In this document: positions 1-13,200 of the stretch, piece after piece | How positions within the stretch are numbered: the first letter of the stretch is position 1 | Layout: each line of letters opens with the position of its first letter | DNA from: Aulostomus chinensis | Lineage: Eukaryota; Chordata; Actinopteri; Syngnathiformes; Aulostomidae | Direction of reading: 5' to 3' | Length of the DNA stretch: 64,000 nucleotides | Assembly (NCBI GenBank): GCA_037954235.1 | Contig: JBBMOA010000007.1 | Span: 24,067,457-24,131,456 of the forward strand | Position numbers and translations under genes: made by a program | Notes under the pieces: model-generated | What the model saw: only the letters and a program-made list of their open reading frames with translations | Database searches by the model: none | What the model was told of the DNA's origin: nothing

Positions 1-97
1 AAATCTCCTGCTCGATTGTCTCCAATCATGTGTTGTAGGTATAGAATCACATTAGGTTCTCCTTATCGTGACGCTATTTGCCCATTAACATGTTAGT

Positions 98-1258
98 TCA
101 ACATCTATGATGCTTCCACTTGCGAGTGGCCACAGCGATATTTGCATCCTTTTTGTGCCAAGGGAAGAGTCGGGCGAGAGCGAGGGTGCCATCAGGTTGC
201 ACGGAACCAGTCAGCACATAAAGCTGCGCCCGCCCCGGTCGCACGAGGGCGTTAGCACAGCGCAGGTTGATGAGGAGCCACTGCTGGAGGAGGTGGTTGG
301 TGTCATAAGGCAGTAAAGGTCCTTGGCGGATGAATTCCACACGACCCTCCACCTCAAATTCTGGCTCTCCCATAGGGAGGCGGTGACGATGAAGTTTGGC
401 GGTCACAGCTGTGGTCAGGGGAAAAAGTAGGAATGAATATTTTGGAAAACGCAACGGTGATAACACAGACGTCATTGTGGTATACAGCTTTTAGAAATGA
501 ATCTTACCAAAGTCATGCTGGCAAAAAGCATCCAGGACTGTTTTCATTGCAGGACCTTCTTCCACAGAAGGGCAGTTCTGACAGGCAGGTTTGGGCAAGT
601 CTGTGATTAAAAAGTGAAATAAAATTAGACTACTGCAAGTAATGAAAGTCATTTTAATTAAAAGGCACTGCGGTCTGTTTTGGCACTTAATATTTAGTTG
701 AGGATATTTACCTTTAGCAAAGTGGCTGTATTTCGCGTGAGGAGAGAGGCACATGTCTTCTTCAGCAGGGAAGCGGTCACAGTCCAGTGCTTCAGGCCAT
801 GGGTGACCCTGGCAGGCAAGCACCGGGGCACAGCTGTCCCTAACTGCCACACACAGACTGCGACAGGGCTGGATAAAACTGAGGAAAATAAAAAGGGAAA
901 TGTTAAATAATGAACACAATGTAAGAAAATAATAATAAAAGGCAGTATTGAGAGGTAAAAATGGAAAATCTCCTTACGTGTCGAGGCAGATGGGAGCAAT
1001 GAGGGAGCAGAGGAAGGCTTGAGCTTGGGGGTGGCAGCCTGTCTGCAGCAGGGGCCTCCAGTCCTCCGAGCGTGGCACCACCTCACCTTCCAGGTTACTG
1101 TGGCCCAAAAAGTTGGGCAGCCGCATCTCAGAATAACCAACGTCTTTGCACACCTTCATCTGGTTGGGAATTGCAACGCATCGGGTGGACTGACCCATGT
1201 CAAACGCCATCAAAGGGCACGCCAGACCCACCAACACCACCGTGAAGAACACAGACAT
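98..1258 (-). CDS. szl: Sizzled, secreted Frizzled-related protein (4 coding exons)
   Basis: Coding exons in transcript order are 1258-978, 878-712, 600-508 and 408-98. All junctions are GT-AG and the phases agree, giving about 283 aa. Residues 1-18 look like a signal peptide. Residues 27-136 form a Frizzled cysteine-rich domain with the ten expected cysteines plus an extra one at 115, in the context CAPVLACQGHPWPE, which I recall as typical of sizzled. Exons 3-4 supply a C-terminal netrin-like (NTR) region ending HHRC. In fish and frogs sizzled is a secreted feedback inhibitor in dorsoventral patterning: its CRD inhibits Tolloid/BMP1 proteases that cleave Chordin, so it lowers BMP signalling. 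The ATG at 1258 is chosen because it starts the signal peptide and the upstream in-frame extension has no ATG. Another sFRP is the alternative, but the CRD signature favours sizzled. Confidence 0.9.
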
Positions 1259-1356
1259 GCTGAGAGTTTTCAAAAAATCCACAAGGTAGATGGATGAGCT
1301 GTTACTGGAGCTGCTCGCTCTTCTCGACTGGCCTTGCAACTGCAGCTGTGGCGCGC

Positions 1357-1364
1357 TTTATATA
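1357..1364 (-). promoter_or_regulatory. TATA box of szl
   Basis: On the minus strand this reads TATATAAA, about 100 bp before the szl start codon. It predicts transcription starting near 1325-1335 and a 5' UTR of about 70 nt. It is the only strong TATA match close to the gene. Confidence 0.6.
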
Positions 1365-1385
1365 CAGTAAGGTCAGCAGCCCCAT

Positions 1386-1636
1386 CAGTCTGTAAGTCTG
1401 TTATCAACTACCTATCAAAGACGCAGAGACGATGTGTTTGGAGACAACGGCTTGTTTTGTGATGACTGCAGACAGAGGAGGGGAGGGGGGGCAGTAGGCA
1501 GATGGAGGGTGTGTGTGAGGGGGAGCAGGGAAGGGGGACAATGGGCAATCACAGTCAACCTTTCACTGAGTGGAGCCCAGTCACACGACGTCACATTTGA
1601 CCACGAGGCTGGTTCAGATCAACTCTTCAGATCAAC
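1386..1636 (-). promoter_or_regulatory. Candidate szl upstream control region
   Basis: Directly upstream of the TATA box lie two GTCTG copies, at 1388-1392 and 1396-1400. Smad proteins bind GTCT/AGAC cores. Further out are a GACGTCAC CRE-like site near 1588 and a perfect 11-bp direct repeat (TTCAGATCAAC at 1613-1623 and 1626-1636). Known biology: szl transcription depends on BMP signalling, which would suit Smad sites. That these particular sites work is inference, because such short motifs also occur by chance. Confidence 0.3.
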
Positions 1637-1639
1637 GCA

Positions 1640-4034
1640 GCACCGTTTAAACTTGTGATCTGAACTCCATTTGAGATTCAGAGACATCAAAAACTACATG
1701 CCTGGCCTGCTCCTCCATGACGTCTGCTTTGAGCTCACGCATGAAGACGCAGTTAGTGAAAATTACAATTATGGCTCTTATGCCTTTTAAAAAATATACA
1801 AAACAGTCTAAGAAAAAAAGTAGTCAAAGAGCATTTAAAGTGAATGAAAATAAAGAAATCTGAGGTTTTTGTAGACAGTCGGTCTCCATGTTGCTCGTCA
1901 GCTTCCTAATTGGAGGGTTTCATTAGCAAAGAGGCCTCTCCTCTGGCTTACCTTGCTTTGATCTGCCAATGCTAAGTAATACAAGCCCAGCAGCACAAAC
2001 ATTTCAAAATGATGAGGCACTGCATGATACTAAAACCTTAATTACTGTGTTATATAGTCGAGTATCCAACACTTCAGAAATAATCAGCAACTGAAAGCAA
2101 ATCTATGCAACTACAAAATCAAATCTGAATATGTATTACAATAAATAACGAGCAAAAACCATCCATCTAGTCATGACACACCAACATCCCATTCAGAGCA
2201 GAGATCTCGTCGTGAGATGCAGACAAGAGTGCTTATGTGTCTCCTTTGCTGTCTCACGCACTTAAGCAGCTTAATCTAACAACAGAACTGCATTACAGCA
2301 TCATCGGATTTGTCTGGATGTCGTCTGTCTCCAAATGCAGATGTGTATCTGGGGTTGGTGCCTCTGGGCCTTTGAGGACTTTCCCCCCTGAATCAGAGGC
2401 CTCTATCCCCACAGGTCTGCGATGGTCACTGTGGATTCAGATACACCAGAATAGAGTTCATTGTAACTGGTTTAGCTCCTGTTTCTGGGCTTGTGTACCA
2501 ACCCTGCCTGCAGCCAGTCAGAGAAGCTCCATCAGCCCCAAATTAGCCAACTTTTTACAGCCTGATCTGATGAGTGGAGGCTGGTTCCAGTTTGGGTAGA
2601 CGAGTACAACCCGTAAGAGGGGCCTAACTGGGCAATTAGTGTCACAGACCAATTTATGGGAACAATAGGTCCACCCACTTAACAAGCTCCCCCTGCCAGC
2701 AGCCCAGCAGGGGTCTGTTGTTGGGCCTAATGGCTGCCCTGTAGACACCATGTCTGTCTCAGTAATGTGTTGCCTGCCCCTGCCTCAGCTAATAGGGAGG
2801 CGATAAGAATATTGCAGGGCACCTGTCTGTCAGAGACAAGTAGACAGCTCAGAAAAAAGAGAATACGACTTTAAAAATCAAGAAAACCTATGGAACCTTA
2901 CCAAAAAAAAAAAAACCCTACCTAAGCAGGCTGTCTTATGTACCCCACATAAACAGGGCTTCACATTATTAGTGCTATAGTTAATAGATATTTGCAGAAT
3001 TCAGAAGTGTGCTTCATTGCTTGTCCACAGGATCCTTCTAAATTTTCACTGTTTTTGAGAGTATCAACTTAAAAAAATAGGCCATTCCAAAATTAAAAGA
3101 AATATGCGTGTTTTTTCCATGATCAATGTAATTGTTCCTGAGTGAGATATATATATCTATATCTATCTATATAAATAAATAAAACATCATCTCCTTGGTA
3201 GAGATAACCTTTTCAGATTAGTTTAATTATCTCAAATATTCCATGAACACAGTCCCACAAACCGTGCCACCAAGTCTCCATGATCCAATACCCAATGAGG
3301 GAAGATGCAAGTTTGTAGATGCTGACTTTTACAGTCATAAGAAAAGCATAATGCAAATTGTGTTTGGGGTCATTTTCCCTCTGCAGTCCAGTCTCCACTG
3401 GCAGAACAGGACAGTAGAACTAACACCTGAGACAGATCAAAGACTGAGGCCTTCTTGGGAAGAAAGGGACGGGGGAATGGGTGTCTGAGATGGGCTCCCT
3501 TGTAGTACAGTACACTCAGATAAAAGCTGTCTCCTCCCAGCATATAAGGGACTCATTAACTTAACCCCCCCCCCCCATCCTGGCGGGCTCCAGCAGGACT
3601 GACAGCCCCTGTGCAGACTGTCACTAACACTCAATTGTCACATCCAGTCTCCGACCTTTGTGGGCAGACGCTGCCACGCCGAGGTGTGCAGACAACTCAC
3701 TATGGAAAACACAGACAACCGTGGATCCACTCTATTCTGAGCCACAGCATCACTCAACACTGTAAAAGTTCTACTGTCTTACATCTATTTTATCCTACGA
3801 AACAAAGAGCTGATAATAAAGCAGTGGAAACTTCAGCACGTGCATATAGGCCAATGATACTGAAGTCACTGTACTATTACAGTATGCGGCTATGGCAGAT
3901 GCACACAGCAGGAATGCTATGATGGAATTCATGACAATCTACTCATAATCTGTGTTCGTTCAATTTAACAACGCACATTCAAGCAGAGCAGCTTAATAAA
4001 ACACGAGACAAAATAACTGTTCAGTGTTCTCAAG
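1640..4034. other. Intergenic DNA between szl and mov10l1
   Basis: I see no supportable coding exon. It holds simple sequence: a mixed TA/TATC tract near 3148-3172 followed by AAATAAAT, a C-run at about 3564-3576, and short A-runs. The open frames here are short, overlap on both strands and lack splice or family support. Confidence 0.6.
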
Positions 4035-4041
4035 CGTCATC

Positions 4042-4047
4042 TTTATT
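4042..4047 (-). promoter_or_regulatory. Candidate poly(A) signal of mov10l1
   Basis: AATAAA on the minus strand, about 190 nt beyond the stop codon of the inferred last mov10l1 exon (4235-4276). The spacing is ordinary for a short 3' UTR. A weaker ATTAAA at 5087-5092 could serve a transcript that reads through exon 25 instead. Confidence 0.45.
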
Positions 4048-4234
4048 TCTAACCCTGTGTGCAACTGCGTTTGTCCCTTTCAGAAACAAGAAAGTTCTCT
4101 CTTCAAACCAATTCAGTTAACATTGCCTGATACCCAATTTAACAGTCAAATTAGAGACAACCCAAGCAACATGAAGAAAATAACATAGAAGAACAGCAGA
4201 AGATGTCAAACACCATCAAGTATAGCATCCATGA

Positions 4235-7200
4235 TTACATCATGCTCTCATCCTCCTCTTCTATTCTTCCACAGGTCTGGAGATATTAAAAAAAAAAAAA
4301 AGTTATGGTCATTACTTACAAATCTAACTGAAAGTGAAGCTGATAACATTCTTGGCAATCATTTTAAACCACTAAGTGCATCAGATTGGTGAAGACTGGT
4401 TTATTGAGCAGTCCAGTCCAACAGAATGTCAGTCAGGCTCTAAAATTAATTGTTAGAACATTGTGGACTGGATGCTGCCAAGAAACTGAATCAACCACGT
4501 ATGTGCTGATACTGAAAATAGTCACGCCTTAATGGAACACAACAACTTCATGAGAAATATGCTAATTGGCCATCCTCTCCAGAGCCAGTTAACAAGACGG
4601 ATACCCCTCTCTCTTCAGTGGTGCGGTAGAGAACTGAGATCCACAGAGACCTGGTGACTGCTAGTTAGCTTAGCACAGTGAATGGTTGTCAGTGGGCTAT
4701 GTGGCGTATCAGTGAATAGTCACCAAATACACTATTCTCCCATACTTCTTACATACTGCTTCAGTATTACCAGGGTTGCGTAAAACCATGAAATTACAAA
4801 AGAAAATGACAAGTTATCTTAATTTTAATCAGATACAAAGTTGGAAGTATATTCCTGTGGGCTACAGTGATTTAATGGCGCAGTGCCATATTTTAGCCAA
4901 CAACAAAAACCAAAACATTTGCACTACTACTAAACATGGAGATTTGAGTGTCCCCTTTTGGACAAAAAAAAAAAAAAAGATCCTGATCTATGTCTATTTA
5001 AATAAGCAAACAGGAGGATCTACAGGTTTGTCTGGCTCTGGGGAGGGTGGCAAACAGCCAATAGCACCACCATCATGCAGTTTAACTTTAATGAAGCATA
5101 AAAAACACATTTGTGTTTCGTATTCATACTCTTGTCCATCTATTCTGGTATACTGCCTTTGAGTGCCTCTGATTTAGACAGTGTGAGGTTCTCAGCAATA
5201 CTGCTGGTGTCTGTGTTAGATATACAGAGGTTTAAACAGGTGCTAAGGCCCAATTTTTCCAGTATATTAGACATGTGGCATATAAACTTCCATGAATGTA
5301 AATTATCATTATTATGAAATATCTACTATGACAAGCAACCACATACATACACAAGAGACTCTCTTAGGGAGGGAGGGGGGTCACAGCCCAGATATGCCCC
5401 ATTGATGAAACAGTACTGCAGTAGGGCCCTGAAGCATGGGTCCTGGAGAGAAATACACATATCAACTCCACTGTATGTATAAAGACCTAGTATTAATACA
5501 ACTGAATATTAGGATTGTACATTAAAAAAAAAAATTAAGGTTAATCACTCACCATGATGAGAATGTGGGGGTTTCCAACAAGCAACAGCATGGCTTTGGG
5601 GCGAGTGACAGCCACATTGAAGCGTTTGGGGTTGGCCAGAAAGCCAAGCGCACTCTGCAAATCATCGCTCTGCATGGATTCATTAGAGCGCACCTAGATA
5701 TTAAGAGAATTACAGCAGAGCAATTGCCAAATTTAACTGTGAGAAGGGTGTGATGGAGGGGGTTCTGCTCTGCATACTGATGTTTTCAAATTGAAATTGA
5801 TGTCCTTATCTGCCAGATTTTGTTTTACTCAAGAGAAGCAAACTAATGTGATGTTAGTTGGTAAACCTCCCACCAAAGAAAATGCTTCTTTGACTGACAC
5901 AAAAATAGTAACAAAAGTTGTTGCGTCGTCACTAACATCCATTTCAAGGTGAAATAAAAATGTCAAGTTTAGCACTTTCATTTTCAGCGATTTACAATCA
6001 AAAAAAGTGAGCAAAAATACATTCTCGTACCCACCAACAGGAAATCTTGTGTTTTGAGTATTGCTAAAGTTTATATTAACATTGACACACAATAAATAGA
6101 TAACTTGGTATAAATGCAAATCTGTTTTCTAATCTAAAATAAAATGCTTGGAACTAACTAATGTGTGTGTATATCTTAACCACTTATCACGTGTAAAGTC
6201 TTAGAACAGCAAGCACCACTTTGAAAGCCCATTCTCATTCCCCCTGGTTTGATGCCTCTTTAACCCAAATTCTGCAGTTGCTTACCGTTGACACCATGAT
6301 GACCAGGAACTCTTGTCCCTGGAACTCCTCTACAGAGCCCACTTTGATGTCAGACAGGCCAACCTTACCCAGCAAAATGCGAATCTTCTCACACTGGAGA
6401 GCCATAAGAATACAGGTGGCATTTTTACTGCATGTAAAACCAACAACATTACAAATCTAACTAATTCGTCTGTATCAATGCTTGTCATGTGTTAATACAC
6501 TCATTTAGGCTGGGATGATAGCTTTATCTTCTGATGCAAAACCATCTCATAAATGGGCTGTCAATGAGATTTCAATTCTGATTATGGGTAATGCTATTTC
6601 CATTGTTTTGTGTCTTTTAATTCGAGACAGACAAAAGGCACATTTCTAGAGGCTGTGTATATACAAATGATGTGAGGCCATATTGAACTGAGCATCCTTC
6701 ATGAATGAACTTAGAAACTCTTCTCGCCAAACCTGCAGATACAGTAAATGTGGTAAATAATAATCATGCATGATAGAGTTAATAGTTGGATGTAAACTGA
6801 ACTACTGGCTGGTAATGCCTTCATTTGGTTTGTAACATATTGAATCAGGAATAAAACACTGATTCACTACACTTAAAAGAAGCATCACAGTACCTCAGTA
6901 AATCTTTTTTTTCCCCACTGATTATAATGAATTGAGTGAAATGACAAAATACTTCCCGTCAAGATAGAAGAAGAGAGGGTATCTCATTGATGCAACTGAT
7001 GTCCTTGACACCTTGCATTGGGACTGGGCCCTAGAAACCACAGCATGTGTTCCACAGATTGCAGTCTTACTTGTTTCTTGTAAGGGGCAATGATGCCGAT
7101 GTCAGATGGGTCTACTGGGTTGTAGAGCCTCTTGGCCAGCTGGCAGCAGTAGAGCATGACCTGCACAGCCTCCACTGGGTTAAACCACGATGGGTTGTTA

Positions 7201-10200
7201 CCTTCCCTCATTTCTGTGCCCTAAAGCAGAGCAAAAGCAGTGAAGACTTGCGGGGGCTAAATTTCTCTGTCATGGATTATCCATTTCTTGACAGATTAAC
7301 TGAATGAATCAAACCAGGACTGTAAAGATGTACGCAATAAAGAGACTGGTAACGAAAAATGCAATCATAATCTGTAATGTGGCATATGCCTCATCCACCC
7401 TCCAAAGAGCTGAGCTATAAGTTTTATCCTTTAGACTCCTTACCCTTACACCATGAAAGAGGAGCGGGAAGCCTTTTTTAGGCAAGTTTTTCCACTGGCA
7501 GAGGGAGTCCACTACAGTCCTGGTGGCTTTAAAATACAGTTCACCTTGGTAGAAAAGCTTGGAGGGCAATGTGAGCAAAGCCTCATGCGAACGGTAGTTG
7601 TAGATCAGCTTTGTCACCTATGGTAGAACAAGTAATGTTTTAGGAAATATGCATATAGTATATGTGGATAAGACAGTTCAGGTAGAGTGTTTTTTAGCCT
7701 TTCCCTGCCATTAAACCAAATCGTTAAGGCACAATGCACTGACAAGGTTTCCAGGCAACTGGTGTTTTCAGAAAAATAAATGTAGTTAATGTTGTAGTTG
7801 AGATTGGTCAATTATGTCAGAAAAATGTTTTATCTTAATGAAAGCTTCCAGTTTTCAAGTGCTTGGAAAACAATGAATCAATCTAGAACAAACTGATTTT
7901 TGTATCAAAACTAGGAATTCTGCACCCTCTATTCTATTCAGTTGTTCATGGAACTGAATATTCTTGGAGTGTTGGAAGTTTATTTTATTTTGATAAAACA
8001 GCGTTACTGGCAATCTTTCATTAAAGCCTTGCAGACAAGGAGATATATGAAGATACGTAAATGTACGTGTGTGTGAAATACTGGTTTGTGTATGTCACGC
8101 TGAAAAAAAAAGAATAGACTTGTAAAGGAATGCACAAACTAGTTTTGGGTTGTATCCCCACTCATGTCTGCCATAAAGTGGATTCGCCATAAGCCTCTCC
8201 AACAACGACAACCCCAAGCCAAAGGCAGCAGCTAACTTTGACTTCACAATCGGTCCCAACTGACAGGGGTCTCCAGCCAACACGATCTAAGCAAGACGGG
8301 GAAAAAAATCAGAATTAATCGCGGTTCATTGTTTTCTGTACTAACCAGTATTGGTTATTAGATATAGGCAGTGTGTATAACTAGAGGGACCTGTCCATCT
8401 CTCTCTGACACCAAGCTAATGGGGATCAGAGCCTCCGGTTCTGTTGCCTGGCCTGCTTCATCCAAGAACACATGCGTAAAATGTCCAACTCTAAGAAAGA
8501 ACATATTCACAGTCAAACTGGCTCTAAAGGAGGGGAAATAGGTAAAGTGCTCATTTAAAGTGTTGACCCTCATCCCCTCTACAGCTGAGCACTTACTGTA
8601 GTCCTACATTATAGAACATGCCAGCGCTGGAGCAGGTGCTGACCACAATTCGGTGGAAAGAGGCTTGATGAATGTCCTCTCCTGCCCTTGAATACGGTTT
8701 CAACACATCTGGGATGGACTACGGAAAAACATTACAAGTAACAACATGGCTTGAATATTTAAAAAGGAACAAAGCATCGAGACCCACCCTGGTGGTGTCT
8801 CTATAGACCTTAAGGTACACATGAACATGCATGTCATCCATTTGATTCTTCATACCTGCTCCTGTCTACAAGAAGCATTGAGACGGGCCAAACTTGCTGC
8901 ATGCAGGAAACCACTGTTATGCAAGCGGATGCAGATGAGGTCAGCAGCACTGTTGGAAGGCGTACATACAAGTACTCGACTACTGGGCAGAAAGTGGTAC
9001 ACCTAGAAGTGGACATATTTCATCAAGTCATAAACTTAGATTTACCACTGCATATAATAATTATCAATTTTTGAAATGGCATCAACAGAGTTTTCAGTTT
9101 ATTCAACATATTATGTGAGGCCTGCTTTGACCAAAAGCCCTCTGATGAATATCACCCTTGATTTGTTGTTGTTTTTTTTTAAGTGTTTGATGCACCTGTA
9201 GTATGGCCTCTATAAGAGTGATGGTCTTTCCAGTGCCAGGGGGTCCAAATAGAACATATGGGGTGGGTCGACACACTCCAGCCAAGATCCTCTTCACTGC
9301 CTCCCTTTGAGGGGGGTTGAGGTCAGAGTTAAAGAAGCAGCCAGGGCCTGGGATGGGTTTGGGTGCCTCTTTGCCCTCTGGTAGAAAACACACGTGCATT
9401 TGATTTAGGGCAGAGTTTAAACTTTCTCTGTACATCCAAAAACAACAAGCATACCTTTTGTCTGTGTGGCCTTTGACTTCATGTCAATTGAAACGTTTGA
9501 CACCTTGTCATTTTCCATTGCAGGAGCCTAGTGTGGATAAATGAGACTCAAACATCAAGCACATGTTTTTATATCTCCTTATCACTCATTCCGTTCACCT
9601 CGGTGTCCTCTATGGTTTTGCTTTGATCTTGTTCCTCTCTCCACTTTCCTGTCCACTGAGGGGTCTGAGGAGTCACTCTAGAGGGGAAAAGAACTACAGA
9701 GCATTGTGAAAATATAAATGTCTGGCGTGACCATTACAAATGATTATCCAAGCCTGAAATCCTTCTGTTAAAAATAATTAACGATGATAACACCGAACAT
9801 ATGATAGGTTTTGTCTTTGAAACAGCTCTGTAGTTAAAAAAATGTCACTTCTAGCTGAGCAAATGATTAGAAATTACTTGTAAGAAGATACTGTTTACGG
9901 TGAAATGTGATAATGAGATCATTCCTGGAATCACATGGCAATTTCTCCCCTCAGTCCAGGAACAAGATTCAGAAAATATACACAACAGCACCATCTAGTG
10001 TCAATTTTTTGTGACCATTAGTATTTCATAACATTATACTCAGATGGCCTTCAAATGAAATCATTTTTCAGAAATAAAGCCGCCCATATGTTCACCCATA
10101 ATTAGCTGATAACTCAAGCACATATGTATAAGTAGTGGACTTAACAACTTCATTTTACTATGATTTTTCCAAAGAACAGAATGTTTTGGGCTATGACGTT

Positions 10201-13200
10201 GCAAAGGCTTTAACAATTAGACAACTTACTTGACTAGTAGAATTATGATCATTTCCTTGAAGTTCTCACACACTGATACAAACAATCTGAGCTGTCATTG
10301 GTCAAAATTAAACACTTTTAGTGGGCATATTTTGATGCAGACAATTCACCCCCAATGACTGCAATGCCGCCATTTTGCAGACATTGTGTTGACCCAAAAA
10401 TACAAGGAAAATAGAACAATTGAAAACTACTAAAACTGTCCTTGAAGAGCTCAGAGCCACTTTCAGATTACCTCTTTGAAAGACAATGTCAAACTTCCAA
10501 ATAATGCTACATGTTGCCAACAACAGTGCAGCTGACTTGTTGTAATTTTACATTGTCTTCTTAGTATCAAAATTGCTAGTAAATGCTTGTTGTATGAGCT
10601 TGAATAAATAACAGCAAACACCAACTTACTCTCTCCAAATTGTTTTGTCTGGCCAAGAGCGTGGTGGCAACGCCTCATCGTCAACCTGGCAAAGGAAGTA
10701 GTCAAAAATACTAGAAGTAAGAAGTACTTGAAAAATTTCGAGACACATTATGCACATGTGAAATACAAACGCAAATACCAAATTATTCTGGGATGATAAG
10801 AAGACAGACTATGTTGTACCTGTTGTAAGAGAACTCAACATCAAGAGGCTCTCCAAGGTAGCTGCGCTGAAACTCTGAGTTCACTTTCAAACTCACATCC
10901 TCATCATTGATCTGTGAAAAACATAAACAAGCTCTACATTTAGATTAATAGAGTTCTATTTATAAAACTTGTTTTAAAGAACATCAAAGATATTATGCAT
11001 CAAATATGTCATTACCTCCATGACATAACTCACATACTCCATAACTATGCCGTCACTCTGTGGTCTCTTCAATATTATTCTATCACCTGTGGATGAGAGG
11101 GTCAAAATGTTTCTGGAGAAAACAAACAAAACAAACAAAACCTCACAACAGGAACTTTGGTAGCACCGACTTACCTATACTGAGACTGGGTCTACCCTCA
11201 GCCAAGCCATGGACCACTAGATGTAGATAGACAGCTCCTTTTCTAAGAGGAGTACAATGAATCGCAAATTCTCCCAGTTCCCTCTCCGCATGCAATTCCT
11301 CCAGCCAGAGAAGGGCTGAAAAACGGGTGTGTGTGTTGGATGGGGACAGCACCTGGGCAAACACACGCAGAAGATGAAGGAAATTAAATATTTCAGTTTA
11401 ACTGAATTTGACTTACTGCACTGTAAAAAGAGTTAACTGCTTTCCTGTTGCGATGGTTACAAAATAACAAGTGTATTAGTTTGCAAGATTAATAGACAGC
11501 TTGACTGCTGTTACAAAATAGTTGTTCATAAATGAGGAAATAATGGACATGCATCCAATCAGATTCAAGTATTCCACCTAGACTATGGTATATATTGACC
11601 CATTACTCAACAAATCTATTTAGAAAGCAGCCCAAATTCAAAGCAACTCCACGCAATAACTGAAACTTAATCATGGGAGCTCCTACCTCTCCCAAGCAGG
11701 GTTGGACCACCAGCACATCATTCTGTGCCGCCACACAGTCTTTTAAAGCCTGGGGAACTGGGTAGGATGGTAGGAAACTTGGCAATCGTCGCTTAGTGAG
11801 CCTTGAAGTGAAACAGAGTCAATAGAGCAAAAGGTGAACATCAGTGTAGTCAATGCATTCCCAGTTCACGTAATTACTGGTTTTGGTACCTATGTGGCTC
11901 TCTAGGAGTAGAGACCGTGATCATGTGACTGTCCTTCTGTGATGCTGGCTTGGTGTAAATGGGACAGTATGGGTCAGAGGGCTGCAGCAGGTTCTCCTCT
12001 TCACTACCTACTGTGACCTCCAGGCGCCTCCCAATGATGAAAGAAGAGAAGTGCAGTAACAACAGCTCAGCACAGCTTCCCAGGCTCCTGTGCAATGTCC
12101 CACATAATGGAGTTCAGCTGCAAAGTGTGCTCAGACAAAGTGGGAGCCAAAAAAACTTTCTACATTCATCTTTTCTTTAAGTACTTCCACAACTGCTATT
12201 ATTTATACTATTACGACTACAAATGTCAAAAAAATAACTTACTTTGCTTGGCAGGCAACTCCAATAGACACCCTCTCTCCTGGTTGAATATCCACTTCTC
12301 TTTCTTCTCTCCTCACACCAGAAGAAATGATAGTCTCCTTCATTATCTCACCATTTGCTTTGTCTTTCCCTTTGCCATTACTGATTTTGTTCTCTGAGGG
12401 CTCAAGAGTAGACCCAGACCCCAAGCCGTCTGTTTGCAATTGCTGCTGTTTCGGCTTCAGTGGTACAGACCCTTTGACAGTGGTCAGTGAGAACTGTTCT
12501 TCTGAGTCCCAGCCAGCAAAGTCACAGCACTTCAGTCTGTGAGTCTCTGAGCCTTTATTCCTTTTTAAAGAGAGCAAGAAAGATTATATATTACAATATT
12601 ATGGAGCCTCTGGTGATGCAAAATCATTTGTTGTCTAATGATGTGTTAAATCCTCTTATTTCATTTTTTTCTAATTTGATGTTACAAAATGCCACTCGCT
12701 TTAATTAGGGCAATCAGACCTCAAGGTTGGTTAGTTGTATAATTACTTAAATGCATTTTACAATAGAACTGTGAACAATATCTTGCATCTATGTTCACTT
12801 ACTGTATCCACAACACCAGCAATCGAATCTCGCCCATCATCAGTTCCCCGAATTGGCCATAGTCTGTCACATCCAGCCCTCCTTTGTTTTCCAAGACGCT
12901 CATGAGATCAGCCTCCGGGAGATGTGTAGCTGTGAAATTCACACTAGGACATGAACAACAACAAAATGATCCAATTACTTCTCTGCATCAAATCTTTCAC
13001 ATCAAAATTTGAGACTTAGCTTGTCAGGCAATGACATTAGAGCGACTGTGGTTAATACCCCTCTGGGCATGGCGCCATGCACAGGGCTCTCCAACAGTAG
13101 AAGGACTGACTGCTCTCCACCATCACCAGGTTAACCAGGTGCCCTGGACACGGCTGGTAGTGGGCAGGCAGCAGTAGTGAGTCCAGGCTGAAGAAGACAC

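Noticed and set aside
1258..1339. N-terminal extension of szl exon 1 (SSSSNSSS region)
   Set aside because: The extension has no ATG and starts at about the position where the TATA box places transcription initiation; the 1258 ATG directly precedes the signal peptide.
10630..10685. Alternative reading frame VDDEALPPRSWPDKTIW for mov10l1 exon 13
   Set aside because: It is open, but the phase left by exon 12 (AG|G) selects the frame LTMRRCHHAL, which fits the family.
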